Of a stretch of 64,000 nucleotides of DNA, positions 22,913 to 37,263 are shown one piece after another. The notes below the pieces were generated by a model, which worked only from the letters and a program-made list of their open reading frames with translations, did no database searches and was not told the DNA's origin. Position 1 is the first letter of the stretch, and each line of letters starts with the position of its first letter. The stretch comes from Citrobacter youngae (GTDB lineage Bacteria > Pseudomonadota > Gammaproteobacteria > Enterobacterales > Enterobacteriaceae). Position numbers and translations under genes: made by a program. The stretch spans positions 205,380 through 269,379 of the forward strand of contig NZ_RPOI01000003.1 in NCBI RefSeq assembly GCF_003818115.1. The letters run 5' to 3'.

Positions 22913-23863
22913 TCAGTTCGCGATAGCACCAACAACCTGTAATACTTCGTTTCGCGCCTGGTCAGGCTTTTCACTGTCAAGCCAGTGCACCCCTTCCCAA
23001 CCACGCAACCAGGTTATCTGCCGCTTCGCTAACTGCCTCGTGGCGCAAACACCTCTATAAACCATTTCATCGTATGAAATTTCGCCTTCAATGTATGACC
23101 ACATCTGGCGATACCCGACACAACGAATGGAAGGCAAATCCGTATGCAAATCTCCTCGGGCAAAAAGCGCCCGGACTTCTGCTTCAAAACCTGAAGCTAA
23201 CATCTGATGAAAACGCTGCTCAATTCGCTGATGGAGCAATTCACGGCTCGCCGGAGCGATCGCAAACTGGTGCACCTCATACGGCAAAGCATCTCCTGAC
23301 GTTTGCGTCAGCTCCGTTAAAGTTTTACCCGAAATGAAAAAAACTTCCAGTGCCCGGGAAAGTCTTTGCGGATCATTTGGATGAATCCGCGCTGCAGCTA
23401 CCGGGTCAATCTCCTGAAGCTGTCGGTGTAACGCGTCCCATCCAAGCTCTGCCGCCTGCTGCTCGATTCTGGCCCTGACCTCCGGGTCCGCCGACGGTAA
23501 CGGCGACAGCCCTTCAAGCAAGGCTTTGAAATATAACATAGTGCCACCCACTAACAGCGGGATACGCCCCGCTGCGGTGATATCGGCCATCTCGGCTAGC
23601 GCATCGCGACGAAAATCCGCAGCAGAATACGCTTGCGCCGGATCACGAATATCCAGCAATCGGTGTGGTGCGGCCTTCAATTCATTAGCATCAGGCTTCG
23701 CGGTGCCGATATCCATCCCCTTGTAAATAAGGGCGGAATCAACGCTTATCAACTCTACGGGCAAAACTTTACGCAATTCAATTGCTAATGCTGTTTTACC
23801 GGAGGCCGTTGGCCCCATCAAAAAAATCGCCTTTGGCAGGCTCGCCTTACAGGTATCACTCAT
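22913..23863 (-). CDS. miaA: tRNA dimethylallyltransferase
   Basis: A 316-residue enzyme that adds a dimethylallyl group to A37 of tRNAs reading UNN codons, the first step to ms2i6A. It has the P-loop GPTASGKT near residue 17 and the family [18 protein letters not shown] segment. It overlaps mutL by 8 bp, implying coupled translation. Length matches E. coli. Confidence 0.98.
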   Translation of the reverse strand: MSDTCKASLPKAIFLMGPTASGKTALAIELRKVLPVELISVDSALIYKGMDIGTAKPDANELKAAPHRLLDIRDPAQAYSAADFRRDALAEMADITAAGRIPLLVGGTMLYFKALLEGLSPLPSADPEVRARIEQQAAELGWDALHRQLQEIDPVAAARIHPNDPQRLSRALEVFFISGKTLTELTQTSGDALPYEVHQFAIAPASRELLHQRIEQRFHQMLASGFEAEVRALFARGDLHTDLPSIRCVGYRQMWSYIEGEISYDEMVYRGVCATRQLAKRQITWLRGWEGVHWLDSEKPDQARNEVLQVVGAIAN

Positions 23864-25724
23864 GTTTCAGGGCGTTCATTACCGAATGTAAATCAACAGG
23901 TTGTAACAGACCACCCGGCGGTACCTTCACGAGTTGTGGGCATAGCCGCTCAACATCCGCCAACAGAGTAATCGCCTGGGCCATACTCCACTGCGGATGC
24001 TCGCTCATCAGGTTACGTGCAATCCACTGCGCAATGTTGCCCGCTTCGAATACGGTTTGCTGCGCCAGGTAGCCTATCAGTTCAGGAATCAAGATTTGTA
24101 AATTTTGTTGGCGTAAGGGTAAAGGCACCGCCCGGATGGTCACATGCTGCGCATCCAGCTGAAATTCAATCCCCAAATCGGCCAGTTGGCTCTGCCCTTT
24201 TTGCAACGCTGCTTTTTCATCAGCGGTGACTTTTAGACGTAACGGGATCAACAATGGCTGAGCGCAAACAGGGGCCTGGCCGGGCGTAAGCTGCGCCTGC
24301 CGCAACCACCGTTCCGCAACAGGTAACGCCAGCAGCCGAATCTGGCTATCGCTTTCCAGTAATGCACAGTCGGTCCCTACGATAGTCAGCACCCTTCCAA
24401 ACCCTTGACTGTTACCGGTAAGAGGTGCTGCCGGCGTTTCAGTGACCGGTGGTTTGTGCATTGGAGCCGGTGTCTGCAGCAGGCGCTGATAAATTTCGCC
24501 CTGCTGCTTTTGATATCCAGGCTGGGCATGCGGCCAGCTCGCTGCCTGACGGCCTGCGCCACTACTGCCGCTTCCAGCGCCAGTGGAAGCAGAGTAACGC
24601 GGTGTCGCTGGTTCGCGCGCGGGAGTCGGTTCGGCAAAATGGTTACGTCCGGCGGCGACACGGTTTTCCGGGATGTGCCTTGGGGCAGGCTCATTGTCGT
24701 CAGCCAACGGCAGCGATGTTTCAAGCTGCTGTTGCAGGACGCTCAACACGCCCTGGTAAATAAAATCGTGCACCAGGCGGGATTGATGAAAACGGACCTC
24801 ATGTTTGGCAGGATGTACGTTAACATCCACCTGATGCGGGTCGATTTCCAGATACAGCACAAAAGCGGGTTGTTGATCGGCTCCCAGCTTATCTTCACAG
24901 GCCTGACGAATAGCATGGTTGATCAGCCGGTCGCGCATCATCCGGCCATTCACATAGCAGTACTGGATTTCCGCCAGCGCAGCCGTTGTGTGGTTCGGAT
25001 CGGCCACCCAGCCGCGCAGGGTTAAATCGCCATGCTGCCATTCAATCGCCAGCGCATGCTCCAGAAACGGCGTGCCGCAAATCGCGCCCAGCCGGCGCTC
25101 TTTTTGTCCATCCGCCGCTACGGCACGATACTGGCGCACCATTTTGCCGTTGTGTGACAAATTAATTGTCACATCGAAACGCGCCAACGCAATGCGGCGA
25201 ATAATCTCGTCGATATGATTAAATTCAGTTTTCTCGGTGCGCATAAATTTGCGTCGGGCTGGCGTGTTGTAAAACAGATCCAGCACTTCCAGCGTAGTAC
25301 CCACCGGATGCGCGGCAGGTTTAACCGTCACATCCATGTCGCGCCCTTCAGCATAGGCTTGCCAGGCTTCAGGCTGCTCTTGCGTGCGCGACGTCAGGGT
25401 TAAACGAGAGACTGAGCTGATACTGGCCAGCGCTTCGCCGCGAAATCCGAGGCTCACGATGGCCTCGAGATCGTCAAGCGAAGCAATTTTACTGGTGGCA
25501 TGACGCGCCAGCGCCAACGCCAGCTCGTCTTTTTTAATCCCGCAGCCGTTGTCACGAATACGGATAAGCTTCGCACCACCGCGCTCAATATCAATATCAA
25601 TGCGCGTCGCACCAGCATCAATGCTGTTTTCCACCAGCTCTTTCACCACTGACGCAGGCCGTTCTACCACCTCGCCTGCGGCAATCTGGTTCGCCAGCTG
25701 TGGCGGTAGAACCTGAATCGGCAT
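23856..25724 (-). CDS. mutL: DNA mismatch repair protein MutL
   Basis: A 622-residue GHKL ATPase: N-terminal ATP lid motifs [13 protein letters not shown] (Glu29 and Asn33) and DNGCGI, followed by [10 protein letters not shown]; a long Pro/Ala/Gly-rich linker (about 340-430); and the C-terminal dimerisation domain. It couples MutS recognition to MutH and UvrD. It lies 9 bp after amiB and overlaps miaA. Confidence 0.98.
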   Translation of the reverse strand: MPIQVLPPQLANQIAAGEVVERPASVVKELVENSIDAGATRIDIDIERGGAKLIRIRDNGCGIKKDELALALARHATSKIASLDDLEAIVSLGFRGEALASISSVSRLTLTSRTQEQPEAWQAYAEGRDMDVTVKPAAHPVGTTLEVLDLFYNTPARRKFMRTEKTEFNHIDEIIRRIALARFDVTINLSHNGKMVRQYRAVAADGQKERRLGAICGTPFLEHALAIEWQHGDLTLRGWVADPNHTTAALAEIQYCYVNGRMMRDRLINHAIRQACEDKLGADQQPAFVLYLEIDPHQVDVNVHPAKHEVRFHQSRLVHDFIYQGVLSVLQQQLETSLPLADDNEPAPRHIPENRVAAGRNHFAEPTPAREPATPRYSASTGAGSGSSGAGRQAASWPHAQPGYQKQQGEIYQRLLQTPAPMHKPPVTETPAAPLTGNSQGFGRVLTIVGTDCALLESDSQIRLLALPVAERWLRQAQLTPGQAPVCAQPLLIPLRLKVTADEKAALQKGQSQLADLGIEFQLDAQHVTIRAVPLPLRQQNLQILIPELIGYLAQQTVFEAGNIAQWIARNLMSEHPQWSMAQAITLLADVERLCPQLVKVPPGGLLQPVDLHSVMNALKHE

Positions 25725-25733
25725 GGCTAATCC

Positions 25734-27059
25734 TTAATTTGTTAACGTGTTACCAGGCGATACCGCACTGGCGGTTTGCGCCTGTGCGCCCTGCGGCCCG
25801 GTTTGCATTGGGTGCGCCTGGAAATAGTTACGCAATCCTTTGTAAATCGCCTCGGCCAGCTGCTGCTGATAATCATCACTCGCCAACAGACGCTCTTCGC
25901 TGTTGTTACTGATAAAGCCGGTCTCAACCAGCACTGACGGGATATCAGGCGAACGTAATACCCCCAGACTGGCGTGTTCAGGACGACGCTTATGCATCGA
26001 GCCAATACGTTCTAACTGGCCGATCATGCTGGTCGCCACATCATACCCGACACGTTGCGAATGGCCGAACTGCAGGTCCAGCACGGCCTGGCTGAGATAA
26101 GGATCGGACTGGCTGTTTGCCAGCACATCGCCCGCGCCGCCCAACAGCTCTGATTGCTTCTCGTGCTGTTCCAGCCAGCCGGCCATCTCACTGTTCGCCC
26201 GACGGTTTGACAGAACCCAGACGGAAGCGCCGGTGGCATCCCGGTTTGGCGCGGCATCCGCATGAATAGAGACCAGGAAATTGGCGTTTTGTTTACGCGC
26301 AACATCAGAACGGCCCATCACCGAGATAAAGTAATCGCCATCACGGGTGAGTACCCCTTTAAACATCGGGTCATCATTGAGCAAGCTGCGCAGTTTGCGC
26401 GCCACGGCAATCGTGACGTTTTTCTCACGCGTGCCGCCAGGGCCAATCGCGCCAGGATCCTGCCCGCCGTGTCCGGCATCAATGGCAATAACCACTTTAT
26501 CGCCGTTACCGGTGCTGGCGCGCGCCGCAGGTCGTGTGGAGGTATTACTGTTAGTAACGATCGTCGTGCGATCATTTTCCGCTTTAAACGGGTTACGCGC
26601 AGGCTCGGCAGGACGAGGGGCGACAACCGGCGCTTCAACACGCTTCGCAACCACTGGCGGTGGCGGCGGTGGCGCATCCGCTTTGATGGTAAACACAACG
26701 GTATAATTGCCACCGTTCTGACGTTTAACGGCTTCGGCTTTGCCGTTCTCGGTTAAATCCACCACCAGGCGCAGAGACTGCGCATCTTTTGGCGTGCCGG
26801 AACGGATAGATTTCACCAGATTATTGCCGCTAAACAGCAGCGGTAATCCCTGAATCACACCGGTTTGTTTAATATCCAACGCGACGGTTCGTTTCCCGTC
26901 CTGAGTCACGGCGTATTCAGGATCGCCAATAAAGCTCAGCGTAATCCGCGCCTGTTGATCGCCATTGGAAACCTGAAGATCGGAGAGGCTGGCGGCCCCT
27001 GCCTGCGCGCACAGCAGGACCAGGGTTGCCATCAGCCAGTTTCTGATGCGATAAATCAT
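25734..27059 (-). CDS. amiB: N-acetylmuramoyl-L-alanine amidase AmiB
   Basis: A 441-residue periplasmic amidase: signal peptide to about residue 22, AMIN domain, a Pro-rich linker, then the zinc-dependent amidase_3 domain ([17 protein letters not shown] with zinc histidine, later SIHADA). It splits septal peptidoglycan during cell separation and is activated by EnvC at FtsEX. There is no LysM module; the tail is Gln/Ala-rich. It lies 16 bp after tsaE. Confidence 0.97.
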   Translation of the reverse strand: MIYRIRNWLMATLVLLCAQAGAASLSDLQVSNGDQQARITLSFIGDPEYAVTQDGKRTVALDIKQTGVIQGLPLLFSGNNLVKSIRSGTPKDAQSLRLVVDLTENGKAEAVKRQNGGNYTVVFTIKADAPPPPPPVVAKRVEAPVVAPRPAEPARNPFKAENDRTTIVTNSNTSTRPAARASTGNGDKVVIAIDAGHGGQDPGAIGPGGTREKNVTIAVARKLRSLLNDDPMFKGVLTRDGDYFISVMGRSDVARKQNANFLVSIHADAAPNRDATGASVWVLSNRRANSEMAGWLEQHEKQSELLGGAGDVLANSQSDPYLSQAVLDLQFGHSQRVGYDVATSMIGQLERIGSMHKRRPEHASLGVLRSPDIPSVLVETGFISNNSEERLLASDDYQQQLAEAIYKGLRNYFQAHPMQTGPQGAQAQTASAVSPGNTLTN

Positions 27060-27075
27060 CCCGCCACCCTTAAGG

Positions 27076-29054
<1,979 letters not shown>

Positions 29055-29056
<2 letters not shown>

Positions 29057-30194
29057 GTCAGAGCCCCTCGATCTCAATCAGTTAGCGCAAAATATTAAGC
29101 AGTGGGGGCTGGAGCTTGGCTTTCAGCAGGTCGGTATTGCCGATACCGACCTCAGCGAAGCGGAGCCCAAACTGCAGGCCTGGCTGGATAAACAATACCA
29201 CGGCGAGATGGACTGGATGGCCCGTCACGGCATGATGCGCGCCCGACCTCACGAATTATTACCCGGTACGCTACGCGTCATCAGCGTACGTATGAACTAT
29301 CTGCCTGCTAATGCCGCCTTTGCCAGCACGTTGAAAAACCCCTCACTCGGTTACGTCAGCCGTTACGCGCTTGGGCGCGACTACCATAAGCTACTGCGTA
29401 ACCGCTTAAAAAAGCTGGGAGAGAGGATTCAACAGCACTGCGTTTCGCTGAATTTTAGACCTTTTGTCGATTCCGCGCCCATTCTTGAGCGTCCTTTGGC
29501 GGAAAAAGCCGGACTTGGCTGGACAGGTAAGCACTCACTTATCCTCAATCGCGAAGCAGGTTCATTTTTCTTCCTCGGGGAATTACTGATCGACGTGCCC
29601 CTGCCGGTCGATAAGCCAGTCGAAGAAGGATGCGGGAAATGTGTTGCCTGTATGACCATCTGTCCCACCGGGGCCATCGTGGAACCCTACACGGTAGACG
29701 CACGCCGCTGTATCTCGTATCTCACTATCGAACTGGAAGGTGCTATCCCGGAAGAATTTCGTCCTCTGTTGGGGAATCGAATTTACGGCTGCGATGATTG
29801 TCAGCTCATTTGCCCATGGAACCGCTATTCGCAGTTGACGACAGAGGATGACTTCTCCCCCCGCAAGCAACTTCATGCTCCGGAGTTAATAGAGCTGTTT
29901 AGCTGGAGCGAAGCGTGGTTTTTAAAAGTCACGGAAGGTTCTGCCATTCGCCGTATTGGCCACCTGCGCTGGCTGCGAAATATCGCCGTTGCGTTGGGTA
30001 ATGCCCCATGGGATGACGCGGTTATTCACGCTCTGGAAAGTCGCAGAGGTGAGCACCCACTTCTCGACGAACACATAGACTGGGCGGTTGCTCAGCAAAT
30101 CGAGAAGCGAAATGCCTGCGTAGTTGAGGTGCAGTTACCGAAGAAACAACGTTTGGTCAGGGTCATTGAAAAGGGTCTGCCGCGCGACGCGTAA
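29055..30194 (+). CDS. queG: epoxyqueuosine reductase
   Basis: A 379-residue cobalamin-dependent iron-sulfur enzyme that reduces epoxyqueuosine to queuosine in tRNA, the last step of the pathway. Two cluster motifs are visible: CGKCVACMTICPTGA (about residues 194-208) and CDDCQLICPWN (about 247-257). A HEAT-like C terminus follows. Transcribed divergently from nnr with overlapping start codons. Confidence 0.97.
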
Positions 30195-30273
30195 GTCATC
30201 CACAGCTTGTGTATAAAAATAAAAACACATTGATATTCAAGAGGGAAAAAATCGTCAAGTGATCGCATTAACA

Positions 30274-30307
30274 ATTTGAAATGATAATTAATTCAATAAT
30301 TTCAAAT
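30274..30307. repeat. AT-rich inverted repeat downstream of queG
   Basis: ATTTGAAAT and ATTTCAAAT are perfect 9-bp arms around a 16-bp spacer in a non-coding, AT-rich 270-bp stretch between queG and the tRNA-Gly genes. No T tract follows. I see nothing else recognisable in the stretch. Confidence 0.4.
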
Positions 30308-30463
30308 AGTTAAAATGATACTATTCACCCAGCGAAGTTTTTTGTATTCCAGGAATAATACCCGAGCCTGTGGATAAGTCTGTTTACAAGAGTATGTCAA
30401 TGACGAAACAAAACGTCCCCAACGCGATTATTCGTTGTGGATATTTTTATTGGGGTAAGAATT

Positions 30464-30539
<76 letters not shown>

Positions 30540-30662
30540 ATAATCTTCGTCTTTCGAACTGCTACTGCGTTGGCTGCCTTCATTCACCTGAGTCACTTAC
30601 TTCAGTAAGCTCCTAAGGACTCATTCAGTTGCCGCCTTGTCGCAATTCGAAATCCTGCGATT
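30540..30662. repeat. ERIC (IRU) element inside the tRNA-Gly cluster
   Basis: An ERIC palindrome (core GAGTCACTTACTTCAGTAAGCTCCTAAGGACTC, arms GCGTTGGCTGCC and AGTTGCCGCC) starts directly at the tRNA end at 30539 and occupies most of the spacer to the next tRNA-Gly gene at 30695. It must be transcribed as part of the tRNA precursor. Confidence 0.88.
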
Positions 30663-30694
30663 GGTGGTCTGTGCTTATAAGCACTTTCAAATTT

Positions 30695-30770
<76 letters not shown>

Positions 30771-30807
30771 TTGGGTGTGTCTTTGCTTTACAAGCATTTT
30801 CAAATTT

Positions 30808-30883
<76 letters not shown>

Positions 30884-30943
30884 AAATCTGTACTGCTTTT
30901 GTTGCTGCCGTAACGCGTAATTCTCTGTCGTTACGGGAGGCGC

Positions 30944-30971
30944 ATTATACGAGAAATCCGCTTAGCTGCAA
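30944..30971 (-). promoter_or_regulatory. promoter of the tRNA-Gly operon
   Basis: On the minus strand TTGCAG (30966-30971) and a perfect TATAAT (30944-30949) are 16 bp apart, followed by the GC-rich discriminator GCGCCTCCCG typical of stringently controlled stable-RNA promoters. Confidence 0.85.
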
Positions 30972-31082
30972 CCCCCCGAAAAGCGATTTTCTCATTTTTC
31001 TGTTTAAGTGATGAATTTATCGGCAAGTCGTCTAATTTAGCGACAATTCTGCCTCAGTGCAAGCTCACAGGAACGATATTCG

Positions 31083-31114
31083 TAGGCCGGGTAAGGCGTA
31101 GCCGCCACCCGGCA
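31083..31114. repeat. REP element downstream of orn
   Basis: TAGGCCGGGTAAGGCG...CGCCACCCGGC is a standard REP palindrome, 11 bp past the orn stop codon, where REPs commonly protect mRNA 3' ends. Confidence 0.8.
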
Positions 31115-31124
31115 ATCCACAAAA

Positions 31125-31670
31125 TCAAAGCTTAATGAAATGTTCGCGATAGTAAGCAAGCTCAGCAACAGATTCACGAATGTCATCCATCGCCTGATGC
31201 GTTCCCTGCTTGGTGAAGCCAGCCAGGATCTCCGGCTTCCAACGACGTGCCAGTTCTTTGAGCGTGCTGACGTCCAGATAGCGATAATGGAAATACGCCT
31301 CCAGCTCCGGCATGTATTTAAACAGGAAACGGCGATCCTGGCCGATGCTGTTGCCACAGATAGGTGATTTCCCTTCCGGAACCCACTCTTTTAAAAAGGC
31401 CAGCGTCGCCAGTTCGGCTTCACGATCGCCCATGGTGCTCGCTTTTACGCGTTCCACCAGCCCACTTCCGGTATGCGTACGTACGTTCCAGTCATCCATT
31501 AACGCCAGTTGCTCATCAGACTGATGCACCGCAATTGTCGGTCCTTCAGCCAGGATATTCAGGTTGGCATCAGTCACTAGCGTAGCGATCTCAATAATGC
31601 GATCGCGCTCGGGATCCAGACCTGTCATCTCCAGATCGATCCAAATCAGGTTGTTTTCATTGGCACTCAT
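31125..31670 (-). CDS. orn: oligoribonuclease
   Basis: A 181-residue DEDDh 3'-to-5' exonuclease ([11 protein letters not shown] near the N terminus; later His/Asp in [12 protein letters not shown]) that degrades 2-5 nt RNA and pGpG. It is essential in E. coli. The ATG at 31670 (MSANENN) gives the exact family length; a GTG four codons upstream is rejected. Divergent from rsgA. Confidence 0.98.
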   Translation of the reverse strand: MSANENNLIWIDLEMTGLDPERDRIIEIATLVTDANLNILAEGPTIAVHQSDEQLALMDDWNVRTHTGSGLVERVKASTMGDREAELATLAFLKEWVPEGKSPICGNSIGQDRRFLFKYMPELEAYFHYRYLDVSTLKELARRWKPEILAGFTKQGTHQAMDDIRESVAELAYYREHFIKL

Positions 31671-31776
31671 GCTATTTTCCACCCTTCAGACGTCACATTC
31701 AGTGTGACTATATTCATCTAAAATTGCGTGTATCATAAATGTTTTGCCCATTATGGGCGACCAGGAGCCAGTCCGA

Positions 31777-32829
31777 TTGAGTAAGAATAAACTCTCCAAA
31801 GGCCAACAGCGCCGCGTGAACGCCAATCACCAGCGTCGTCTTAAAACGTCCGCGGAGAAGCCCGACTACGACGACAACCTGTTTGGCGAGACCGCTGAAG
31901 GCATCGTTATCAGCCGTTTTGGCATGCATGCCGACGTAGAATCTGCTGACGGGGAAATTCACCGTTGCAACATCCGCCGTACCATTCGTTCGCTGGTTAC
32001 CGGCGATCGTGTAGTCTGGCGTCCGGGTAAAGCGGCAGCAGAGGGCGTGAATGTTAAAGGGATCGTTGAGGCGGTACATGAGCGTACCTCAGTACTCACT
32101 CGCCCGGACTTTTACGACGGGGTGAAACCCATTGCGGCCAACATCGATCAAATCGTAATTGTCTCAGCCATCTTACCTGAGCTGTCACTGAATATTATCG
32201 ACCGCTATCTGGTGGCTTGCGAAACCTTGCACGTAGAGCCCATCATCGTACTCAACAAAATTGATCTGCTGGACGACGAAGGTATGGCCTTCGTTAACGA
32301 GCAGATGGATATTTATCGCCACATTGGTTATCGCGTGTTGATGGTCTCAAGCCGCACTAAAGACGGTCTGAAACCGCTTGAAGAAGCATTAACCGATCGC
32401 ATCAGCATTTTCGCCGGTCAGTCGGGCGTAGGCAAATCCAGCCTGCTCAATAACCTTCTCGGCCTGCAGGAAGAGATCCTGACCAATGATGTCTCCGACA
32501 ACTCTGGTCTTGGGCAGCACACCACAACAGCTTCTCGCCTGTACCACTTCCCTCACGGCGGCGATGTCATCGACTCCCCCGGTGTACGTGAGTTTGGGCT
32601 GTGGCATCTTGAACCGGAACAAATCACTGATGGCTTTGTCGAATTTCATGACTATTTAGGTCATTGCAAGTACCGCGACTGTAAACATGATGCAGATCCG
32701 GGCTGTGCAATTCGTGAAGCTGTCGAGGAAGGGAAAATTGCTGAGGTTCGGTTTGAAAATTATCACCGCATCCTGGAAAGCATGGCGCAGGTAAAAACGC
32801 GTAAAAACTTTTCTGATACAGACGACTGA
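31777..32829 (+). CDS. rsgA: ribosome small-subunit biogenesis GTPase
   Basis: A 350-residue circularly permuted GTPase: OB fold at the N terminus, then G4 LNKIDLL, G1 [10 protein letters not shown]3 DSPGVREFG, and a C-terminal zinc site ([14 protein letters not shown]). It assists late 30S maturation. The start is TTG at 31777, with GGAG about 10 bp upstream, as in E. coli; an ATG eleven codons earlier is less likely. Confidence 0.97.
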   Translation: MSKNKLSKGQQRRVNANHQRRLKTSAEKPDYDDNLFGETAEGIVISRFGMHADVESADGEIHRCNIRRTIRSLVTGDRVVWRPGKAAAEGVNVKGIVEAVHERTSVLTRPDFYDGVKPIAANIDQIVIVSAILPELSLNIIDRYLVACETLHVEPIIVLNKIDLLDDEGMAFVNEQMDIYRHIGYRVLMVSSRTKDGLKPLEEALTDRISIFAGQSGVGKSSLLNNLLGLQEEILTNDVSDNSGLGQHTTTASRLYHFPHGGDVIDSPGVREFGLWHLEPEQITDGFVEFHDYLGHCKYRDCKHDADPGCAIREAVEEGKIAEVRFENYHRILESMAQVKTRKNFSDTDD

Positions 32830-32921
32830 CAACTAAGCTAAGCATCGCTAGAATCGTCCCCCTTTTTTCAGGATCCGGCCCACATGCCGGATCGGGAACA
32901 AATTATGGCCTGGAGGCTACC

Positions 32922-33890
32922 TTGTTAAACTCATTTAAGCTTTCGCTACAATACATTCTGCCGAAACTATGGCTCACTCGCCTGGCGGGTTGGGGTGCGA
33001 GCAAACGAGCGGGATGGCTGACTAAACTGGTTATCGATCTGTTCGTGAAATACTACAAGGTCGACATGAAAGAGGCGCAAAAGCCGGACACTGCCAGCTA
33101 TCGCACCTTTAACGACTTCTTTGTTCGCCCGTTGCGCGACGACGCACGCCCGATCAACACCGATCCAAACGTCCTGGTCATGCCCGCTGACGGCGTGATT
33201 AACCAGTTAGGCAACATTGAAGAAGACAAACTGCTACAGGCCAAAGGGCACAGCTATACCCTGGAAGCGCTGCTGGCCGGCAACTACCAGATGGCGGACA
33301 AATTCCGCAACGGTACGTTTGTGACCACTTACTTGTCTCCTCGCGATTACCACCGTGTACACATGCCGTGTAACGGTATCCTGCGTGAAATGATGTATGT
33401 ACCGGGCGATCTCTTCTCTGTGAACATCCTGACCGCGCAGAACGTGCCGAACCTGTTTGCCCGCAACGAACGTGTTATTTGCCTGTTTGATACCGAATTC
33501 GGCCCGATGGTGCAGATTCTGGTCGGCGCGACCATCGTCGGCAGCATTGAAACCGTATGGGCTGGCACCATTACCCCACCGCGTGAAGGCGTCATCAAAC
33601 GCTGGACATGGCCGGAAGGCGAAAGCGAAGGGTCGGTGGCGCTGCTGAAAGGTCAGGAAATGGGCCGCTTTAAGCTCGGTTCTACCGTCATCAACCTGTT
33701 CGCACCTGGCAAAGTTAACCTGGTTGAGCAGTTGCAGGATCTTTCCGTGACCAAAATCGGCCAGCCGATGGCCATCTCTACCGAGACCTTCGTGACGCCA
33801 GAGGCAGAACTCGCGCCATTGCCGAAAGAAGAGATCGAAGCAGAACACGACGCCAGCCCGCTGGTTGACGACAAAAAAGACGAAAGTTAA
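32922..33890 (+). CDS. psd: phosphatidylserine decarboxylase proenzyme
   Basis: A 322-residue membrane-associated enzyme making phosphatidylethanolamine. The LGST motif (about residues 252-255) is the self-cleavage site that generates the pyruvoyl cofactor and splits the protein into beta and alpha chains. Starts with TTG (32922) behind GGAGG. It is followed 17 bp later by mscM, and the pair forms an operon. Confidence 0.98.
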   Translation: MLNSFKLSLQYILPKLWLTRLAGWGASKRAGWLTKLVIDLFVKYYKVDMKEAQKPDTASYRTFNDFFVRPLRDDARPINTDPNVLVMPADGVINQLGNIEEDKLLQAKGHSYTLEALLAGNYQMADKFRNGTFVTTYLSPRDYHRVHMPCNGILREMMYVPGDLFSVNILTAQNVPNLFARNERVICLFDTEFGPMVQILVGATIVGSIETVWAGTITPPREGVIKRWTWPEGESEGSVALLKGQEMGRFKLGSTVINLFAPGKVNLVEQLQDLSVTKIGQPMAISTETFVTPEAELAPLPKEEIEAEHDASPLVDDKKDES

Positions 33891-33907
33891 ACATAGGAAT
33901 CGCTGCT

Positions 33908-36900
33908 GTGCGCCTGATTATCACTTTTCTGATGGCCTGGTGCCTCAGCCTGGGGGCGTACGCTGCGACGGCCCCCGATGCCAAACAACTCACCCAGGAA
34001 CTGGAGCAGGCAAAGGCGGCAAAACCCGCTCAGCCAGAAACCGTCGAGGCGCTCCAGTCCGCGCTGAATGCTCTCGAAGAGCGGAAAGGCTCCCTTGAGC
34101 GTGCTGAACAATATCAGCAGGTTATCGATAACTTCCCCAAGCTGTCCGCAACATTACGCGCGCAGCTAAACAACCTGCGCGACGAACCGCGTAGCGTACC
34201 GACCGGCCTCACGACGGATGCATTAAACCAGGAAATCCTTCAGGTCAGCAGTCAGTTACTGGATAAAAGCCGCCAGGCTCAACAGGAGCAGGATCGCGCC
34301 CGGGAAATCGCCGACTCGTTAAGCCAGCTTCCTCAACAGCAAACCGATGCCCGCCGCCAGCTCAATGAGCTTGAGCGGCGCATTGGTACCGCCAACGGCA
34401 ATTCCGCGCAGAATCAAGCGATGCAAGCTGAATCCGCCAAACTTAAAGCCCAGGTCGATGAACTGGAGCTGGCGCAGCTTTCCGCAAACAACCGCCAGGA
34501 ACTGGCGCGAATGCGCTCCGAACTGGCAGAAAAGCAGAGCCAACAACTCGACGCTTATCTGCAAGCATTACGCAACCAACTCAACAGCCAGCGCCAGCGT
34601 GAAGCCGAACGTGCGCTGGAGAGCACGGAACTGTTGGCAGAAAACAGCGCGGGACTGCCGGAAGGTATTGTCGATCAGTTCAAGGTTAACCGCGAGTTGT
34701 CTCAGGCCTTGAACCAGCAGGCGCAACGTATGGACCTGGTCGCCTCGCAGCAGCGTCAGGCCACCAGCCAAACGTTGCAGGTACGTCAGGCCTTGAATAC
34801 GCTGCGAGAGCAGTCTCAGTGGCTTGGGGTTTCAAATATGCTGGGAGAAGCACTGCGTGCACAAGTTTCTCGTCTGCCAGAAATGCCCAAACCCCAGCAG
34901 TTAGATACCGAAATGGCGCAGCTGCGCGTACACCGTATGCGCTATGAAGACCTCCTCAACAAGCAGCCGCAATTACGTCAAATTCACCAGGCCGACGGGC
35001 AACCACTAACCGCTGAGCAGAGCAGCATTCTCAACGCCCAGTTGCGCACTCAGCGTGAACTGCTGAACTCTCTGCTACAGGGTGGCGATACGCTGATCCT
35101 CGAGCTCACTAAGCTAAAAGTCTCCAATAGCCAACTGGAAGACGCCCTGAAAGAGGTCAACGAGGCGACGCACCGTTATCTGTTCTGGACATCAGACGTC
35201 AGCCCCATCTCGCTCTCCTGGCCCGTCGATATTGTTCAGGATCTGCGCCGTCTGATCTCACTCGATACATTTAATCAGCTTGGCAAAGCCACTATCATGA
35301 TGCTGACCAGCAAGGAAACGCTGCTACCACTGTTCGGTGCACTGGTGCTGGTTGGGTTTAGCCTTTCTTCACGTAAACACTTTACTCGCTTTCTGGAACG
35401 TTCATCAGCGCGGGTCGGGAAAGTCACCCAGGACCACTTCTGGTTGACGATACGCACGGTTTTCTGGTCAATACTCGTCGCTTCGCCGTTACCGGTACTG
35501 TGGGCAACGCTCGGTTACGGGTTGCAGGAAGCCTGGCCTTACCCGCTGGCTGTTGCTATCGGCGATGGCGTAACCGCCACGGTGCCTATGCTATGGGCGG
35601 TAATGATTTGCGCCACCTTTGCGCGTCCCAACGGTCTGTTCATTGCCCACTTTGGCTGGCCACGTAACCGCGTCGCGAAAGCTATGCACTACTACCTGAT
35701 GAGCATCGGACTGATTGTCCCGCTGATCATGGCGGTGATTATGTTTGATAATCTCAATGACCGGGAATTCTCCGCCTCACTGGGACGTCTGTGCTTTATT
35801 CTGATTTGCGGTGCGCTGGCGGTCGTGACCCTGAGCCTGAAACGCGCCGGGATACCGCTGTACCTCGATAAAGAGGGCAACAGCGATAACATGGTCAATA
35901 GCATGCTGTGGAATATGCTGATGGGCGCGCCGCTGATTGCTATTCTCGCCGCGGCAGTGGGTTATCTCGCCACATCGCAAGCCCTGCTGGCACGCCTGGA
36001 AACATCCGTGGCGATTTGGTTCTTATTACTGGTGGTGTATCACGTCATCCGCCGCTGGATGCTAATTCAGCGCCGCCGCCTGGCGTTTGACCGCGCCAAA
36101 CATCGACGCGCCGAAATGCTGGCGCAGCGTGCGCGGGGCGAAGAAGAACCACCTCATTCCACCAGCCTTGAAGGTACGATTGATGTAGATGAAAGCGAAG
36201 TGGATCTGGATGCAATCAGCGCGCAATCGCTGCGCCTGGTACGTTCTATCCTGATGCTTATCGCCCTGCTTTCGGTTATCGTGCTGTGGTCAGAAATTCA
36301 TTCCGCTTTCGGCTTCCTGGAAAATATCTCACTATGGGATGTCACCTCCACGGTGCAGGGCGTGGAAAGTTTAGAGCCCATTACACTGGGTGCGGTGTTA
36401 ATTGCGATTCTGGTGTTTATCATCACGACGCAGTTGGTGCGAAACCTGCCCGCATTGCTGGAGCTGGCGTTGCTGCAGCACCTGGATTTAACCCCCGGCA
36501 CCGGTTATGCCATCACCACCATCACCAAATATCTGCTGATGCTGATTGGCGGCCTGGTGGGCTTCTCGATGATCGGTATTGAGTGGTCCAAACTGCAGTG
36601 GCTGGTGGCGGCTCTCGGTGTCGGGCTAGGCTTTGGCTTGCAGGAGATCTTCGCCAACTTTATTTCCGGCCTGATCATCCTGTTTGAAAAACCAATCCGT
36701 ATTGGCGACACGGTGACCATTCGCGATCTCACCGGTAGCGTGACGAAAATTAATACCCGCGCCACGACCATCAGCGACTGGGACCGCAAAGAGATCATCG
36801 TGCCCAACAAAGCGTTCATCACCGAGCAGTTTATCAACTGGTCACTATCTGACTCGGTCACGCGTGTCGTGTTAACTATCCCGGCGCCGTCGGAAGCTAA

Positions 36901-37222
36901 CAGCGAGGAAGTCACACAAATCCTGCTTACCGCCGCCCACCGCTGTTCGCTGGTTATCGATAACCCGGCGCCAGAAGTCTTTCTGGTTGATCTGCAGCAG
37001 GGGATTCAAATCTTCGAACTGCGTATTTATGCCGCAGAGATGGGGCACCGTATGCCACTGCGCCACGAGATACACCAGCTGATTCTGGCAGGCTTCCGCG
37101 AGCACGGTATCGATATGCCGTTCCCACCATTCCAGATGCGTCTGGAGAGTCTGGGGGGTAAGCAAACGGGGAGAACGTTAAGTTCTGCGGGCAGAGGCAG
37201 TCGCCCGGCGGGAAGTTTGTAA
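33908..37222 (+). CDS. mscM: miniconductance mechanosensitive channel MscM
   Basis: A 1104-residue large MscS-family channel (YjeP): signal peptide (MRLIITFLMAWCLSLGAYA), a long periplasmic Gln/Ala/Leu-rich coiled-coil region (to about residue 460), roughly eleven membrane helices, and the C-terminal MscS pore and beta domains (GLGFGLQEIFANFISGLIILFEKPIRIGD). It protects against hypo-osmotic shock. GTG start at 33908, coupled to psd. Confidence 0.97.
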   Translation: MRLIITFLMAWCLSLGAYAATAPDAKQLTQELEQAKAAKPAQPETVEALQSALNALEERKGSLERAEQYQQVIDNFPKLSATLRAQLNNLRDEPRSVPTGLTTDALNQEILQVSSQLLDKSRQAQQEQDRAREIADSLSQLPQQQTDARRQLNELERRIGTANGNSAQNQAMQAESAKLKAQVDELELAQLSANNRQELARMRSELAEKQSQQLDAYLQALRNQLNSQRQREAERALESTELLAENSAGLPEGIVDQFKVNRELSQALNQQAQRMDLVASQQRQATSQTLQVRQALNTLREQSQWLGVSNMLGEALRAQVSRLPEMPKPQQLDTEMAQLRVHRMRYEDLLNKQPQLRQIHQADGQPLTAEQSSILNAQLRTQRELLNSLLQGGDTLILELTKLKVSNSQLEDALKEVNEATHRYLFWTSDVSPISLSWPVDIVQDLRRLISLDTFNQLGKATIMMLTSKETLLPLFGALVLVGFSLSSRKHFTRFLERSSARVGKVTQDHFWLTIRTVFWSILVASPLPVLWATLGYGLQEAWPYPLAVAIGDGVTATVPMLWAVMICATFARPNGLFIAHFGWPRNRVAKAMHYYLMSIGLIVPLIMAVIMFDNLNDREFSASLGRLCFILICGALAVVTLSLKRAGIPLYLDKEGNSDNMVNSMLWNMLMGAPLIAILAAAVGYLATSQALLARLETSVAIWFLLLVVYHVIRRWMLIQRRRLAFDRAKHRRAEMLAQRARGEEEPPHSTSLEGTIDVDESEVDLDAISAQSLRLVRSILMLIALLSVIVLWSEIHSAFGFLENISLWDVTSTVQGVESLEPITLGAVLIAILVFIITTQLVRNLPALLELALLQHLDLTPGTGYAITTITKYLLMLIGGLVGFSMIGIEWSKLQWLVAALGVGLGFGLQEIFANFISGLIILFEKPIRIGDTVTIRDLTGSVTKINTRATTISDWDRKEIIVPNKAFITEQFINWSLSDSVTRVVLTIPAPSEANSEEVTQILLTAAHRCSLVIDNPAPEVFLVDLQQGIQIFELRIYAAEMGHRMPLRHEIHQLILAGFREHGIDMPFPPFQMRLESLGGKQTGRTLSSAGRGSRPAGSL

Positions 37223-37263
37223 TACCTGAGTAGCCCGGACGAGGGGCGCTGGCACCGACACAG